This document shows positions 33,648-45,871 of a stretch of 64,000 nucleotides of DNA, piece after piece. This stretch comes from Corinectria fuckeliana (taxonomy: Eukaryota > Ascomycota > Sordariomycetes > Hypocreales > Nectriaceae), in NCBI GenBank assembly GCA_019137255.1, contig WPDH01000056.1:62001-126000 (forward strand). Reading direction: 5' to 3'. The notes beneath the pieces are model-generated. The model worked only from the letters and a program-made list of their open reading frames with translations. It made no database searches and was not told the DNA's origin. Each line of letters begins with the position of its first letter. The first letter of the stretch is position 1. The position numbers were made by a program, and so were the translations under genes.

Positions 33648-34960
33648 TCATCTAGTACCATAGTAGAGACCCGATGATTGCTCACTATCTGTAAGCTGAT
33701 GTCCAGGCCCTCCACTCTCTCCATATCCCCATCCCGGGTAGGAATAATTCGGCTGCTCGGGTTGATCCCATCCCCCGAGGAGTGGCTGGGGAGCCGCTAT
33801 CGCAGATGGCGGTGCTGTATGATCCATTGAATGAGCAGCAGCCGTGTCCATCCCGGTGACTGCCCCTACCATTGATGGAGTATACATGTCGGACAAGGCA
33901 GATCCCCTTCGGTCGAACTGTTGACCTTGCGTTCCCGGGAGATATTGTATCTGGTGACTACTCCCAAGAGGCTCACCACCATAAGACATCGAGCGGACAG
34001 GAGGTGGATAATTTCCCCAGGGCACGTCGCCTCGGGATCCCGGTTCTGAACCTCCAGACGTCCATGTAGCCGACGGAGGCCCGGTACCAAATGGAGATAT
34101 CTGAGCACTCATCGGAGAAGCTGGAGGATAGCCTCGCCAGGTTGGGTCCAAGTCTCCCGGTCTCGATGCCGGGCTTTGACGTGCGTTCGTGGGGACCCAA
34201 TCTGATTGTCCACCAAACTCGAAGGATCGGTTCGTCGACGATGCCAAAGGAGCTTGTGACAACAATCGTCAGCTTGTTGTCTGCTATCACCACCAAGAGC
34301 TTATGACTCACCATTCGTTGCAGGAGGAAACCCCTCGGACTTCATTGTACGAGGTGGTGCATTTGGCACATGTTGCGATACAGGATCGAATGACTTTTTT
34401 GTTGACATCTCCGCCGGGCTGCCGCTTGCTGCCAAAGACACCAATGGCCCATCTTTCCCGACAGACGGATATGGTGCTTGGTTGGGTCTGGAGTCGTCTG
34501 GCGGAGGTTGATCGACGGGGTAGAAGACACAGTTCTTCTTCATGCGAATGCAGTTGGTACACCGAGCTGGACTGTCAGATGGCTCGAGGACGCATCTGAT
34601 CTTTCGTCGTCGGCAGTGGCCTTGCGAAGAGGATTCAGCATGGTGCCCGGACAGGCCCTATTAGTGAAGGAAACATACCGCAAGCAACTGATGTTCGGTG
34701 GTAACCAAGCTTATTCCTCTTCTTGTCTGCAGACATTCCCAGCTGAGATTCATCTAATGGGTGTAACGGTCTGTTGTCTTGTGACGAGAGTGACCCTTCC
34801 AATGTTAGCCCGGGCTTCTGAAAAGACACAGATGGAGCCAAGTGTTCGTCATACCGATGGAGGAGGGGTGTTGCGGCGCTGAGTTGTACAGAACATAGGT
34901 TGGATGTGGTATGGGCATGTCTGTCCCCATGGGAGGCAGCGGGGGACGTTTGTATGACAT
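33648..34960 (-). CDS. Zn2Cys6 transcription factor, four exons
   Basis: Exons 34960-34855, 34795-34679, 34620-34312 and 34252-33648 join in phase to 378 residues. The protein begins MSYKRPPLPP. After splicing, a full binuclear zinc cluster appears with cysteines 74, 77, 84, 95, 98 and 105, spaced C-x2-C-x6-C-x10-C-x2-C-x6-C. It is preceded by KRNKLGYHRTSVAC and followed by VFYPVDQPPP, a combination I associate with a conserved ascomycete family of unstudied regulators. The C-terminal 250 residues are rich in Pro, Ser, Gly, Tyr and Gln and likely disordered; no fungal-specific middle homology region is seen. Intron 1 splits the leader, intron 2 cuts within the zinc cluster, and intron 3 follows it. 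All three introns end in AAG, each with a plausible branch site (e.g. CTAAC, CTGAC). Over 8 kb upstream is gene-free. Confidence 0.82.
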
Positions 34961-37900
34961 GATCAATGTGATAGACCCTTCTGGTAGTAACTTCTCTGTC
35001 TCGACTGTCCTGTGCCTAAGAGCTGGTGTTTTGAATACACGAGGGGAGAAGCAATGACGGCCATGGAAGAGGATCCGGCGACACTCTTGTGTGCGTTTGA
35101 CAAACTGGACGTCGAGATTCGAACCCTAGACAAGCTGAATGGAGGGGCACAACCTGACGTGGGCGACAAGGTTTGGTCGATCTAGTATAGAGTATATCCC
35201 TGGTCTAGGTCTGCTTCCTTATTAAATGGTAGATGAGTCGTCGGTATTGGGCGGTGGTGCAAGCAACTAGAGAAGCAACCGTGCCCTGATCCAAGACACA
35301 AAGGCGGGCGTCATATGGTACTGGACCAATCGAGAGAGCTGAGGAGCTGTTCGTGACAGTGTCACCCTGGCCGAAGAACTTGGAATTGGAGCTCTACTGG
35401 TTCCTCTTGAGGCTCCTGCCAGCGATAAGCGGTAGGGAGGCAGTGGCTGGGTGCTTGTCGTATGTATGAGAGTGGAGAATGAGTAGTGTGAAGATGCGGT
35501 TTTCACGGGAGGACCGAGGGTTTGGAACGAACACAAAAACCTGCAGCAAGGTCAGTCCGACGAGGCGGTCCTCGTTGAACACCTGAATCTCGTGCCTGAG
35601 GAGATCGACTCCGAGCGCCAGCCCGAATCAAGCAGCCGGCACAGTACGCCGTCGACGATGGCGGGCGGCAGCTAAGCCCGATGACCGGGGAGGGGTGTGA
35701 ACAGAATGTGTCGATGGGGATAATAGGTCGTCACCACCAGGCCTTGTGGAGATTCACCGCTTACTACCGACGGCTAAAATGGGTGGATAACTAGTGGACA
35801 GTGACGGCGAGTTGGCGTTGGGCGCCACCGACTGGTAATATCGGTTGCCGCCAGCTGGCTGGCCACTAGTTGGGGCGTTTATCGAGAAGTAAAAGATCGA
35901 CAATTCCCCGAACTTCCTTGTGTACGTAGTGTTTTCGTACTGCATTATATTTCCACTGTGAGCTATTTCCAAGGGGGGATACTTTGTCCTTGACTAGGAG
36001 CGTACTTCGTACGGTGGTAGGGCGGCCATGAGCTGCCGAGACGCCCCCAAGTCGGAGCTTTATATGTGGCTGGTAGACATGCATCGGAGTCCCCTCAAGG
36101 GGCATGAGAGATGAGAGAAGGGGGGGTGAGTAAGGCCGTGAAGCTCAAGAGGCGCTGAGAGGGAATGACGGCACACCAGCAAATCTGGACAATCACTTCG
36201 CAGCTCCCACAGATGCCTCGGTTCTGCGGTCGCAAGAAGCCTGCCTACCCAGGTATTTTCTTACGGTGGGGGACCAAAGCCAGGTAGCGAAATAGTCAAC
36301 GAAAGCGTACGAAAAACCTCGTTATGCACGAGAGGAAATGGTGGTAACCATGAGATTGGGCAAAAGGACCACAAATCTAGAGCAAAACCGTCGTGCCCGT
36401 CCCACGCGGAGATATCTCCAAGAAGGTAACCTGAGAAAGTTGGAATTCACGACTTTCCAGGGCTAATGTGTATAATCCACTGATGAGATCTGCTGGCTTG
36501 ACTGCGCCCGTTAATCCATGAAGTTTAGCGGGAGATCTGATACATAGCTGCCCGAATGGAAATGCATGAGGCCCGACATGTTCGGTTGCGCCGAGTTCAA
36601 GTCGAGGCCTTTTTTCGGTGATTCATAAAGTACCAGCTCTGATGACATGCTACCGCCGTACTTCAGACATTACTTATGTCTACCCTTAGCCAACCAGATT
36701 GTAGCACAAGTCCTTGGCAGCATGGAACGCACCTTCAAGGGGGTTGTCCCCTACAGTAGGTACAGTGTTCCAGAGGCCAAAGCCAAGTCCGCAGTGCCAA
36801 GTTCGAGATTCCCATGTACAGATACAAGAAATGGGCTCGGCGTGGTGAGAATAGGGGTGTCTCCATTCCCAGAGCAAGAAGGCATAAATAAAGTCCATGG
36901 GTCAATGGCTTGTCTCTGTCGTAGAGATCTTGGCAGAGAGCAGGCCGTAAAGCCATGTTCCACCATGCATCAGCACGAAGTATTTCGAACTTCAGAGTGT
37001 ATGGACGCGCGTATCCTGACAAGCACGCCGCTCGTTGTTGTTGCTGTTGTTGTCTCTTCCCTCCTCGTTCTTTTGGGCAATGGAAGAGACCATCACGTCC
37101 AGGGGATTCGGCTCCGCTTGACAATTGAAGGCGACGAGATCCTAGCACCTCCTCTGGTGAGAAAAAAAGCAACTCTCATGCCCAAGTGTCAATGTCCCAC
37201 CCATGCCCCAGGCATTATTTTCGCCGGCGGCACAGGGCATCGTCGACCAGCTACTGCAAGCTGACGCCACTTTCTTTTTTTTCTTTCTTTTTCCAGCTGC
37301 TTAGATTGTTGTGGAATTTCGTATTGACCAGGCCCCGGCCTCAATCTCACATTTCTTGTGAAACCTCAGAAGAGGGTGCCGCGCGATTGGATTTCTGTGG
37401 TAGGGTGTACGAACACTCGGGCTAAGGGGTGTAAATCTGTAAAATGACAGTACTTCTTACTCGGATCAGCTTCAGTAACTAATGGCAAGGAAGCATTTCA
37501 GCTCCATCGCAGCAGGAAGAAGAAGCAGCATGCGCGCAACACGAAGAGATGTCCACAGGCGCCCCAGGACCCTTCATTTCATCGTAGATTAGGTTCCGCA
37601 GGCTAATGATGATCCGTCTGTGCGTCGTCCAGGGCCCTCGTAGGTTCTTTGGTCCACAACTGAGCTAGCTGTGGGTGATTCGTGCTAAGTATTCGAACCA
37701 TCGCCTGCGATTCTGAAGTGCAGGCTCAGGTAGAGCACCACCACTACCCACGAGGCGTCGGATACCAAGAGCACGGGGAACCGGGCATTGGGACACCCTT
37801 GAAGGGGATGTGATGGGCGGAAGGCCCCGCAGGCGCCGTCATTCTTGCTAGGAGGGTGGGACAAGTGACTCCAAGTTGGCGTAGCTCCTGGGGGGGCGCG

Positions 37901-40900
37901 AGGTTCATGTTGGCGAGATTGATGTGCAGCCAAGATGGGTGTACGTATGTACCGAGGACGGCAAGACGGGTTCCCCACATGTCCGCTTCCATTTCCAAGG
38001 TAAGGCTATGTAGTCTTGGAGATCGCGATCGGTAGGTGGCCAAGCGGCATGCATCAAGGGGCTGTGTGTCGTCTTATCAGCACCGGTCGGCGCGGACGCC
38101 AGTGGGATGTCCGATGGATGCAACGTCAGTGGCCGTGAGCTCCAGCTTCAGGATTCCCATCAATGTCCACCATGCAATTCCTCTTCTGCATGCCAGTGTC
38201 TAGGGTGTGTTCCACTCGCCCCGCAGTTGGTCTCACTGCGAGTCTCTTCGCGAGGAATCTCTCTGCAGAACTCACGAATCCTGTCCTTCTTCCGAGCCAG
38301 GCAGGACCAGCTGTAGAGACCCTTGTCAGACTACCTTAGCCCTGTAGCCAAAGTAATGCTATCAACCGTCCGCCGCGACAGGCGCGTGGACAAAAAAACA
38401 GGGGAAGTACCATTTGCGAGACCGAGAACAAGAGTCGTGAGGCCGCACAGTGGTCAATTGACACCTCAGGCGCAGTCGGGTGAAACGACTTTACGACCCA
38501 GCACGTGCTAAGTCATGCTCCGACTTCCCCAACTCTCCGCTTCAGCAGGTGTCCCATTGCCCCCGAAATGGTCCCACTATTACTATGCAGATTAGCGGTC
38601 GGTAATTATTAATCCACCACCCACTTTGGAGATTTCCACTTCAACTACCGACGTCCATCACCACGGCCGCCATGCCCGTGTCCCCAAAATCACCCCCTAA
38701 TTAAGCAAGAGTTGTGGGAGCTTTGGCTGAAGATCGTCTTGCCCTACCCCACGCCATGTGACACACACCTGCATGCTATGATGAATATTGACGGTCCGGC
38801 AGATCACTAATACTACATAAGCCAGCCTCCAAGCTAATATATACGTTCAAGGTCATGTTCGCGCGTCGACACGAGACAGCCCTAGCGAAGCGGCTGGGGT
38901 GCGAAGCGCGTTCCAGCGGTGTGTCAGTCAGTCAATCAATCCCTGGGCCGGTCTAAAGTCGGCGGTGCTCCCATAATAGATTCCTCGAGAAAGCCTCACG
39001 ATATATCTTGCCTCCACGAGTTGTCTCCTAAACGACTCATCGGCCTGGCTGAGGCAGAGGCAGTCGCAAATCCAGAGCAGACCTTGCTCCTAGACCGGCT
39101 TGGTTTAGTTGGCGTTGACTACACAAGTACAACACCGCCGGACTGCAGAAGCACCCAACCAAGTCTGCCTCCCTTGGTATTTCTGTTTTTGGTTTCTAGC
39201 ATGCATCAGTGCGCCAGCCCCGGTCTGACCCGCTCCGACTCACGATGCGTGTCTGCTGCGAGTTGCAATTGGTCGCCTTTCAGCATCTGTCAATTTCCCA
39301 GAATGTCCCACAGTGTGGTCACGATACATATCTTCTGTATAGCTTTCTCAGCCGAGTTGCCGTAGCCTTACGAAGTATGGCCTGGGACCATCAGAGACAC
39401 TTGTGCAAACACAGTGCTGGTACCCCGTACTTCTAAGCATAATACTCCCTCTGGCAAGGTCAGCTACCCCCAGTGCATAACAGCTCCAAGGGCACCGCAC
39501 TCAGCTAAGAAACCTCAAAACCAAAGGAGCTGTCTGTAACCAGGCACTTTGTGTGATCTATCTTTTGGCGATGTCACTCAAATCTTTTTGTAGGTTCCAT
39601 CTCCATCAGTCTTTCTTTTGTTGATCAATCCCTTGCGCCATCTTGAACACAGGTCCACTGAGAGGAAAAGTACTGACTAGGTAGCTGCTTCTTCCAGCAA
39701 GACGATTGAGATGTTTTTGGTCTTCTTCATCTACCTCTTTGGTTACTCAACTAGTCTAGTCAACAGCCGTGTTTGCTTGGCACGGGTGCCATGTCATGCC
39801 AGCCAGCCAGCCAGCCGGGACATTTTCCGCGACCCTAGGACCATGTATTTCAACGAACCGTCCTGGGTGGAATCCAAGAAGATATGGTAACTAGAGGGGA
39901 CGAATCACATCAACGCTGAGGCTTGACCCGGGAGGCCGGTCAATAGTAGGACACAGTTATTTGGATCGTCCTGCCAGGAGCGCCCTCCGTACTTTTTCCT
40001 TGTGACACCCATTCATCCACTCTCTGCACTCACGTCACATTCCACACCCTACAGGCTCTCATGTGCCTCATCCTGTCTTAATCGGGCGAATCATTTATTA
40101 GCACACTTCGTCAAAACATCAACTTTTTTGTTTTTGACAAAAGCAATTACCGCCAGGCAATGAGAACGGACCAGGTTAGCCCTCCTTGACAAGACATTTG
40201 GCGGGGCATTCTTTCAACAACCGCCCCCGCCGTCCTTGCCGAAGACTCTCGCTGACCCGCCAGTTCAAGTGGATTTACTCCGTTTAAGCTAGAGGCAGGA
40301 GAAGATCTTCTCCCAGCGTTCGGAAACTCCGATTTGCCGCAGGGTCCTCTGTGTCGTCTATGTAACAATGGCGCATCTTGCAGATTACGATACTTGTCAC
40401 CACTACCCTCCGACCCTAATTCAACTCTACGCGTATCCCCGGATCGCAATAAGCAATGCGGATCTCTCTCAGGGTTGTTACCAGGCTCCCCAAAGCACCA
40501 CACACGCGAGCATGGCTCAATTTCCATGCAGAAATCAATAACTCGGTATATCAGATTCCCAGGCCAGAGTTCGGGCTTGCTTTTGATAAAGGTGCCAAGT
40601 GTTCCGGGTGGCAGGCTTTCGTGATCAACTTGAGAGGTGAGAGGGTATCTTCGTGACTCAGTTCCCTGTTCTTCGTTTGCGCGTGTGCTGAAATCTCACA
40701 TGTCTTAAAACGAACCGGGCGTTTGAGGAAGGGGTGGTGATGCAGCAGTCCCTTTACTTCTGCAGGTAGCAGTGCTCAACCCTCCGCAAGTTGCCGGCCC
40801 TACTGCACTCGGAAAGTGTTAGGCCTAGCCTCCGAATCCCGCGACAACGAGCGGTCAAGCAGGGATGACGGCTCTAGCTGTTGCAGGACGCGAGTGGCGA

Positions 40901-43171
40901 CCGAAGTCCTGTGAGCCTATGACAATGAACTCTTGGAGGTGCCACGACAGCTGCAAACATGGGTGAACGCCACGCCCAGATCGGAAACGAATCTCTCTGA
41001 CCGCAAGTAACAACCTTGGCTGTCCGAGATAAATTTCCGAGAACCCCTCTGGTCAAGGCTCTCGGAAGCTCCATCCGCCTTACCACCATCAGACAGGTCG
41101 AACTTTTGTCATTTTCTACATGTCACTTGCATGCTAACTTGCTCAAAATACACTCCGTCGTCATTCGTCACCACACAATAAGGACCTGTGTCGGCTGACG
41201 CCAACAACCAATCAATCTACAAGCACACTGAGCATGAGACGCAACGTCGTACTTGTCTTATTGGCTTCGGTAACATTCCTTGGGTTCAGCTGCCATGAAT
41301 CAATTAGTATAGGGCGATCTTCTCCAGACTTAACTTGAGTCCAAAATTGGCCCCCACGTCTTGCGAACCTAATCCCCCCGCCCCTGGAGTCTAGACTCGG
41401 AGGAACCCACGAGATGGGATGGCCGCGTCTTCCTACTGCATCATTGCCGCATCATTAAACGAAGCAGACGACAGACAGTCTCGGTCCCCCCTAGCATTAT
41501 GGCATGTAGATCGCATTTGGGCCATTGCTCATATTCTCTGACCTCATAATCTAGGCCATCCATTATCCTGACCAATTCTTATATGATCACCTAGGACCAA
41601 ACAGCCAAGCCATCTTTTCTTTCTCTTTAAATGGGTACTCAATTTGTGTGGCCAGCAATGCCCTTGTGACTTACCGTGAATGGGGATGATGGGTTGGGAT
41701 ATGCAGGTCCTGGTCGGCTGGCATCAGAGGTTTGATCCAGCGCTGCTAGCCCTTTGATAAATATGCCGCCGCTAACATTCTGCCATTAAGGAGGCAAGGG
41801 GTTTCAAAAGAGTGCTGGTAGTGAGTTGATGTGTTGGAACACGGGACAATTTGAGGTTAGGATTCTAGCTGCAGCAGAACGTGTGAGCTACTCTCAATGA
41901 TAAATTAGCACGACTAGCAATAACCAAACGTTTAAAATACATGGAAATCCTAAATACAGGACAACGCAGACCGTCGCCTGGAACATGGATTCTCTCTGAT
42001 GCTGCAGAGTAACTCATAGGCCTATTGAACGTTGCAAAAACACGCGGGGTGTTGCGCTGTAATGGTACAGGGTAAGCAAAATGCAAGTTGCCTTCGATAA
42101 GACGTTGAGTGTTATGACGGAGCTTTTCCACCTTTTTTAGGTACGAGTATGGTCACTGGGTAAATGGACAGCACAGTACTTACGTAGGCTTTAAACTATC
42201 TGACAAAATACTGTTATAGTATTCTCGTTTTTGTTCGGGGTAGGCTAGATCCTAGGAGGCAACTTTCACTAGCAAATATTGGATGTGGTGCGCCATGATT
42301 GCTGCTAAGGTTTCCACTACCACTTCTTGAGTTTAACTGCTCTTCGTCCACTAAGAGATACGATGAAACTGAACTACCACCATTGAGAGCGTAAATTTAA
42401 GATTGCCCTGTCATGTAACTGTTGCCTTTAGTCACAAATAAATGGCAATTGTCCATTGCGGTTGTCCTTGCATACATAATCAATTAGATTAACGGAGGCA
42501 ATCCCAAAGATGGACTAGAATCCAAGCTTGGTTACATGAGAGAAGCAACGGGGCAATAACCATTACTAGTACCTAGAGGTAGTAGGTATTACCTAGTCGA
42601 CGGACAATTAAGACGTCCCTCAACCGCTCGCTGTTGGCTCCGATGACGTCGTTGATCTATTCGTTGGCCAGAAAATGCCAAAACGCGACGAGATACGACA
42701 GCTACGAAGCTTCTCACAAGTCTAGCGCAGCTAGCCCATATTGCTAGCGATTTGACAAGATAAAAGACCAAGAACAAATCCTAACACATCGTGCGTAGAG
42801 TGACATCGTGGTTTGAAAAAGGAAGAGACGCGCGCACTGTGAAGACAGCGCAAAGACCGTAGCATGGGACAGTGGGTGCATACGTACCCCACCGCGTGAC
42901 ACACTGTGCCCCAGTTCTGGCCGCCAATGGATTTGTCGGCTGACTGCCGAGAGTTGTGGCCCAACTTCACCACCAACAGACGGGAATCTCTGAGAGCTCG
43001 GGAAGAAACCGCAGATGCCTTGAAGGAAAGTCAATATTCTTGCCTATCCGAATCCTCGCACGAAGTTAGCGCATGCACCGAGAGTCATCGCGGAAACCTG
43101 CCTCGTATCGCGCATGGCCTATGGATCATCTCTCTCTCTCCTCCGTTCATCCCTTCAGCCCATGACCCATC
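34961..43171. other. Very long intergenic region upstream of the Zn2Cys6 gene
   Basis: Eight kilobases without a recognisable gene between two divergently read genes. Base composition is mixed, somewhat more A/T-rich around 41.8-42.6 kb. There is a (CAGC)n run near 39798-39816 and a GTT/GCT-repeat stretch near 37030-37050. Open frames, the longest about 200 codons at 36647-37264, have no domain. It may contain long leaders, distal control elements or non-coding RNAs for the regulator gene. Confidence 0.4.
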
Positions 43172-43200
43172 ATGAGCGACCTGCAACGAGCCTGGGCTAA
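43162..43200 (+). promoter_or_regulatory. Overlapping upstream ORF at the PPE1 start
   Basis: An ATG ten bases before the chosen PPE1 start opens a 12-codon frame ending TAA at 43198-43200, out of frame with PPE1. Its context has C at -3, whereas the PPE1 ATG has A at -3, so leaky scanning is likely. It would matter only if the transcript begins upstream of 43162. Confidence 0.4.
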
Positions 43201-44486
43201 GGCCAAGATGGGAATTCCGAACGACACGTTCGACGAGCTGGAAGAAGAACCAGAGACTGATCAAGTTTCCGAATTGCCGGAGCCGGTGGACGACGATTCT
43301 TCCTCAGCCTCGTCGGCCTCGTCCATGTCGTCGACAGGCACGGTTATCCCATCGCCGAACCAGAGGCTCTTTGCTAGACCTCAAGGGTAGTTGATTCATG
43401 TGTGTGTATACCTGGGCAAGACTGACTGAATGCAGATTTGCCCGAGGCAGGACCCTGGAGCAGATCCCATGGACTACATATTTTGAGCGGGAGTTATCGC
43501 TCAGATCAGGAACTGATCCCGCAGTGATTTATCATGCCTATCTCACCTCACCGGTGGACAAAGGGCCGCTATTTGTGATGCATCATGGAGGAGGTTCTTC
43601 AGGGCTCTCTTTTGCCGTGGTTGCTAGTGAAATCCGAAAACGACTGTCCTCGGCAGGCATCCTTGCTATTGACTGCAGAGGCCATGGCTCGACAGTTTCT
43701 CCAGACGGGGAGGAGTTGGACCTCAGTCTTGGCACATTGTCTGAAGATCTCTTTTCCGTGATCCAACTGACAAAGATGGAAATGAACTGGAAGGGGCTGC
43801 CTTCGATAATTCTCGTGGGCCACTCTCTGGGCGGAGCTGTCATCACACACTTGGCTAAGTCCGGCAAGCTGGGGACATCTCTGCTGGGTTATGCCGTGCT
43901 TGATGTGGTTGAGGGCTCTGCAATGGATGCCCTGCAAAGCATGCACACTTATCTTTCCACTAGGCCAGCGGGATTCGCCACACTGCAGTCTGGAATCGAT
44001 TGGCATGTCCGATCGCGGACGATCCGCAACTCGGTCTCTGCTAGAACCTCGGTCCCTGCGCTGCTGGTTTTTGACGAGAACGCGGACCCGACGCGGCCCT
44101 GGAGATGGCGGACCAACCTGGGAGCGACACAGCGGTTCTGGGAGGACTGGTTTGTGGGATTGAGCAAGAAATTCTTGGAAGCCAGAGGAGGAAAGCTGTT
44201 ACTGCTGGCCGGCACTGACCGGCTGGACACGGAGTTGACCATTGGCCAAATGCAAGGTATGAGATGGAAATCGTCCTGTTCGGAGTTCAAATCTCGCCTG
44301 CTTACACGGATGCAAACAGGCAAGTACGCCTTGCAAGTCTTCCCGGAGGCTGGCCATTTCATCCACGAAGACCTACCAGAGAAGACGGCAGTGTCTCTAG
44401 TGGACTTTTACCGCAGAAACGATCGCAGTGTTCTGGTACTGCCTCCAAAGGTGTCGGATCTGATTAGGCAAGGAAAGAAGGTTTGA
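43172..44486 (+). CDS. PPE1: Protein phosphatase methylesterase 1
   Basis: Exons 43172-43386, 43436-44256 and 44320-44486 give 400 residues. Residues 1-70 are acidic and Ser-rich. An alpha/beta hydrolase fold follows: oxyanion segment MHHGGGSSGLSF (about 120-131), a nucleophile elbow GHSLGGA with serine at about 202, and a C-terminal catalytic histidine in EAGHFIHED. The IPWTTYFE and DCRGHG segments are typical of PME-1. The family removes the methyl ester from the C-terminal leucine of the PP2A catalytic subunit and so controls holoenzyme assembly. Splicing restores QGFARGRTLEQ and QMQGKYALQVFPEAG. Length is normal for fungal members. The last residues are basic. Confidence 0.93.
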
Positions 44487-45871
44487 ACTGGGAAAGCCAC
44501 ACTTGGCGAGGAGAACGGGTCGAACTGGGCATCGGTTTTGCTGGCTGGTACACGGAACTATGCGTCTTGTGCATGATATTCCGGCTCCTCCAAAACTTGT
44601 ACTGGCACGGTGTGACATGGAAGCAATGCATGCAGAGCGAGCTATCCCCCACATGATTACGAATGTACGGGAATATCGGCCTTGCGTCTGCAGCATGTCG
44701 AATGGGACGTTGGAACGGCCTCTATTGTTACTCTATCTAGAAAGGCTTATCGTTATTGACAGCATTGAATACGGGCTAGGTTTTATTGACAGCTGCAGGG
44801 ACGGATGTGAGGCGGAAGTTATTTACTTACCCCCAGCTGTCTTTTGTCTTGTATACCTAGTACTATGTACTTCGTACCTTGTTGAACCAAGTCCAGGTTT
44901 CCGCCTTACTAGATGACGCACCTTTGAGTCAGGTTCAATCCCAACCGCAAACGGAGGGTCCCGGACGTGTGTAACCCAAGCAGGACAGCGGGGGTGAGAA
45001 TGGAACAGAAGAAATGAGCTCGCCGTGGCTGAAACCAAATCCGAGGAACGGCAGTTTTCTTGCCTCATTGAACCTTGGGAGCACCCTGCAGATGGTTGAT
45101 TCTGGCGGGTGAACCATACAATGGCCGTTCTGGTTCTCCCTCGCCGATGTTGCAGTCCCAGACGGCTGGAACTTGGGACGACATGGATCATCGGGCCGTC
45201 GCTTACAACACTAAATAATATCTAAGAAGCTGCTATGTACCTACGCACCCGAAGCTGCAAGGGAGGCCAAGTGGCTGGCTACCTTACCTACCTAGGGAGA
45301 GAGGCGACTGGGGTCTGCACGGCTCGGCGCGGCATCAATTGGCCCGCAACTGAAGACATGGCGCGGTTCTGACGGATCATTGAGCTTTGGTGCAATGGTA
45401 CCTAGTAGGATGCTTGCAGGGCGTCCACTCGGCGTCGTGAACGTACTATTCCCCGTATTCGTAAATGTGCCGTTACCAAGAGCAGCTCGCGCCGGGCAAT
45501 GAAGCTCCGGTCTAGCTGCCACCCTTGCGAACCTAGTCTAGATACCTGCCCACCAGTACTAGTAGTAGTACTACTTAGTAGTAATTAGTCTTGCTTCATC
45601 GTATCGTACCTGTCGTACCTTACTTACACTAATAAGCAGCCAAGGTAGGTAGGCACCATGTAGGAGGAAGGCAGCCTGCTGACACCTGCTAGCTAAAAGA
45701 CCAATTCGCAGCATGTAATTAAACTCTCTATTTCCACCTCTCTCTCTCTCTCTGTGTCTCTGTCCCTTGCAATCTCAGTTCAGTCTCAACATCACCCTCA
45801 AACCCTCAACCCCAACCTCAGCTCTTTTCTCTCTCCTTTGCAACTGCTTCTGTCATTAAGAACCTATCATA
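44487..45871. other. Intergenic region before the CFEM gene
   Basis: No gene is recognised. The right part has dense short TAG/GTA motifs (45555-45660), including CAGTACTAGTAGTAGTACTACT-like symmetry, and a TC microsatellite near 45740-45755 in the probable CFEM leader. A 137-codon open frame at 44503-44916 lacks protein character. Confidence 0.4.

Noticed and set aside
36647..37264. 205-codon open frame on + in the long spacer
   Set aside because: No domain; its hydrophobic stretch comes from GTT/GCT repeats; a shadow frame exists on the other strand; no plausible splice partners.
37681..37725. GGTTCGAATAC B-box match on the minus strand
   Set aside because: The flanking bases do not form a T-stem and no other tRNA arm is visible.
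40147..40527. 126-codon frame on the minus strand
   Set aside because: It has no recognisable motif and overlaps equal-sized frames on the + strand.
42927..43175. 82-codon upstream frame ending in an ATGA overlap with PPE1
   Set aside because: The translation has no protein-like features and the transcript start is unknown; the overlap is probably coincidence.
44503..44916. 137-codon frame after PPE1
   Set aside because: It lies in the likely PPE1 3' region, has no domain and shows no coding-like composition.
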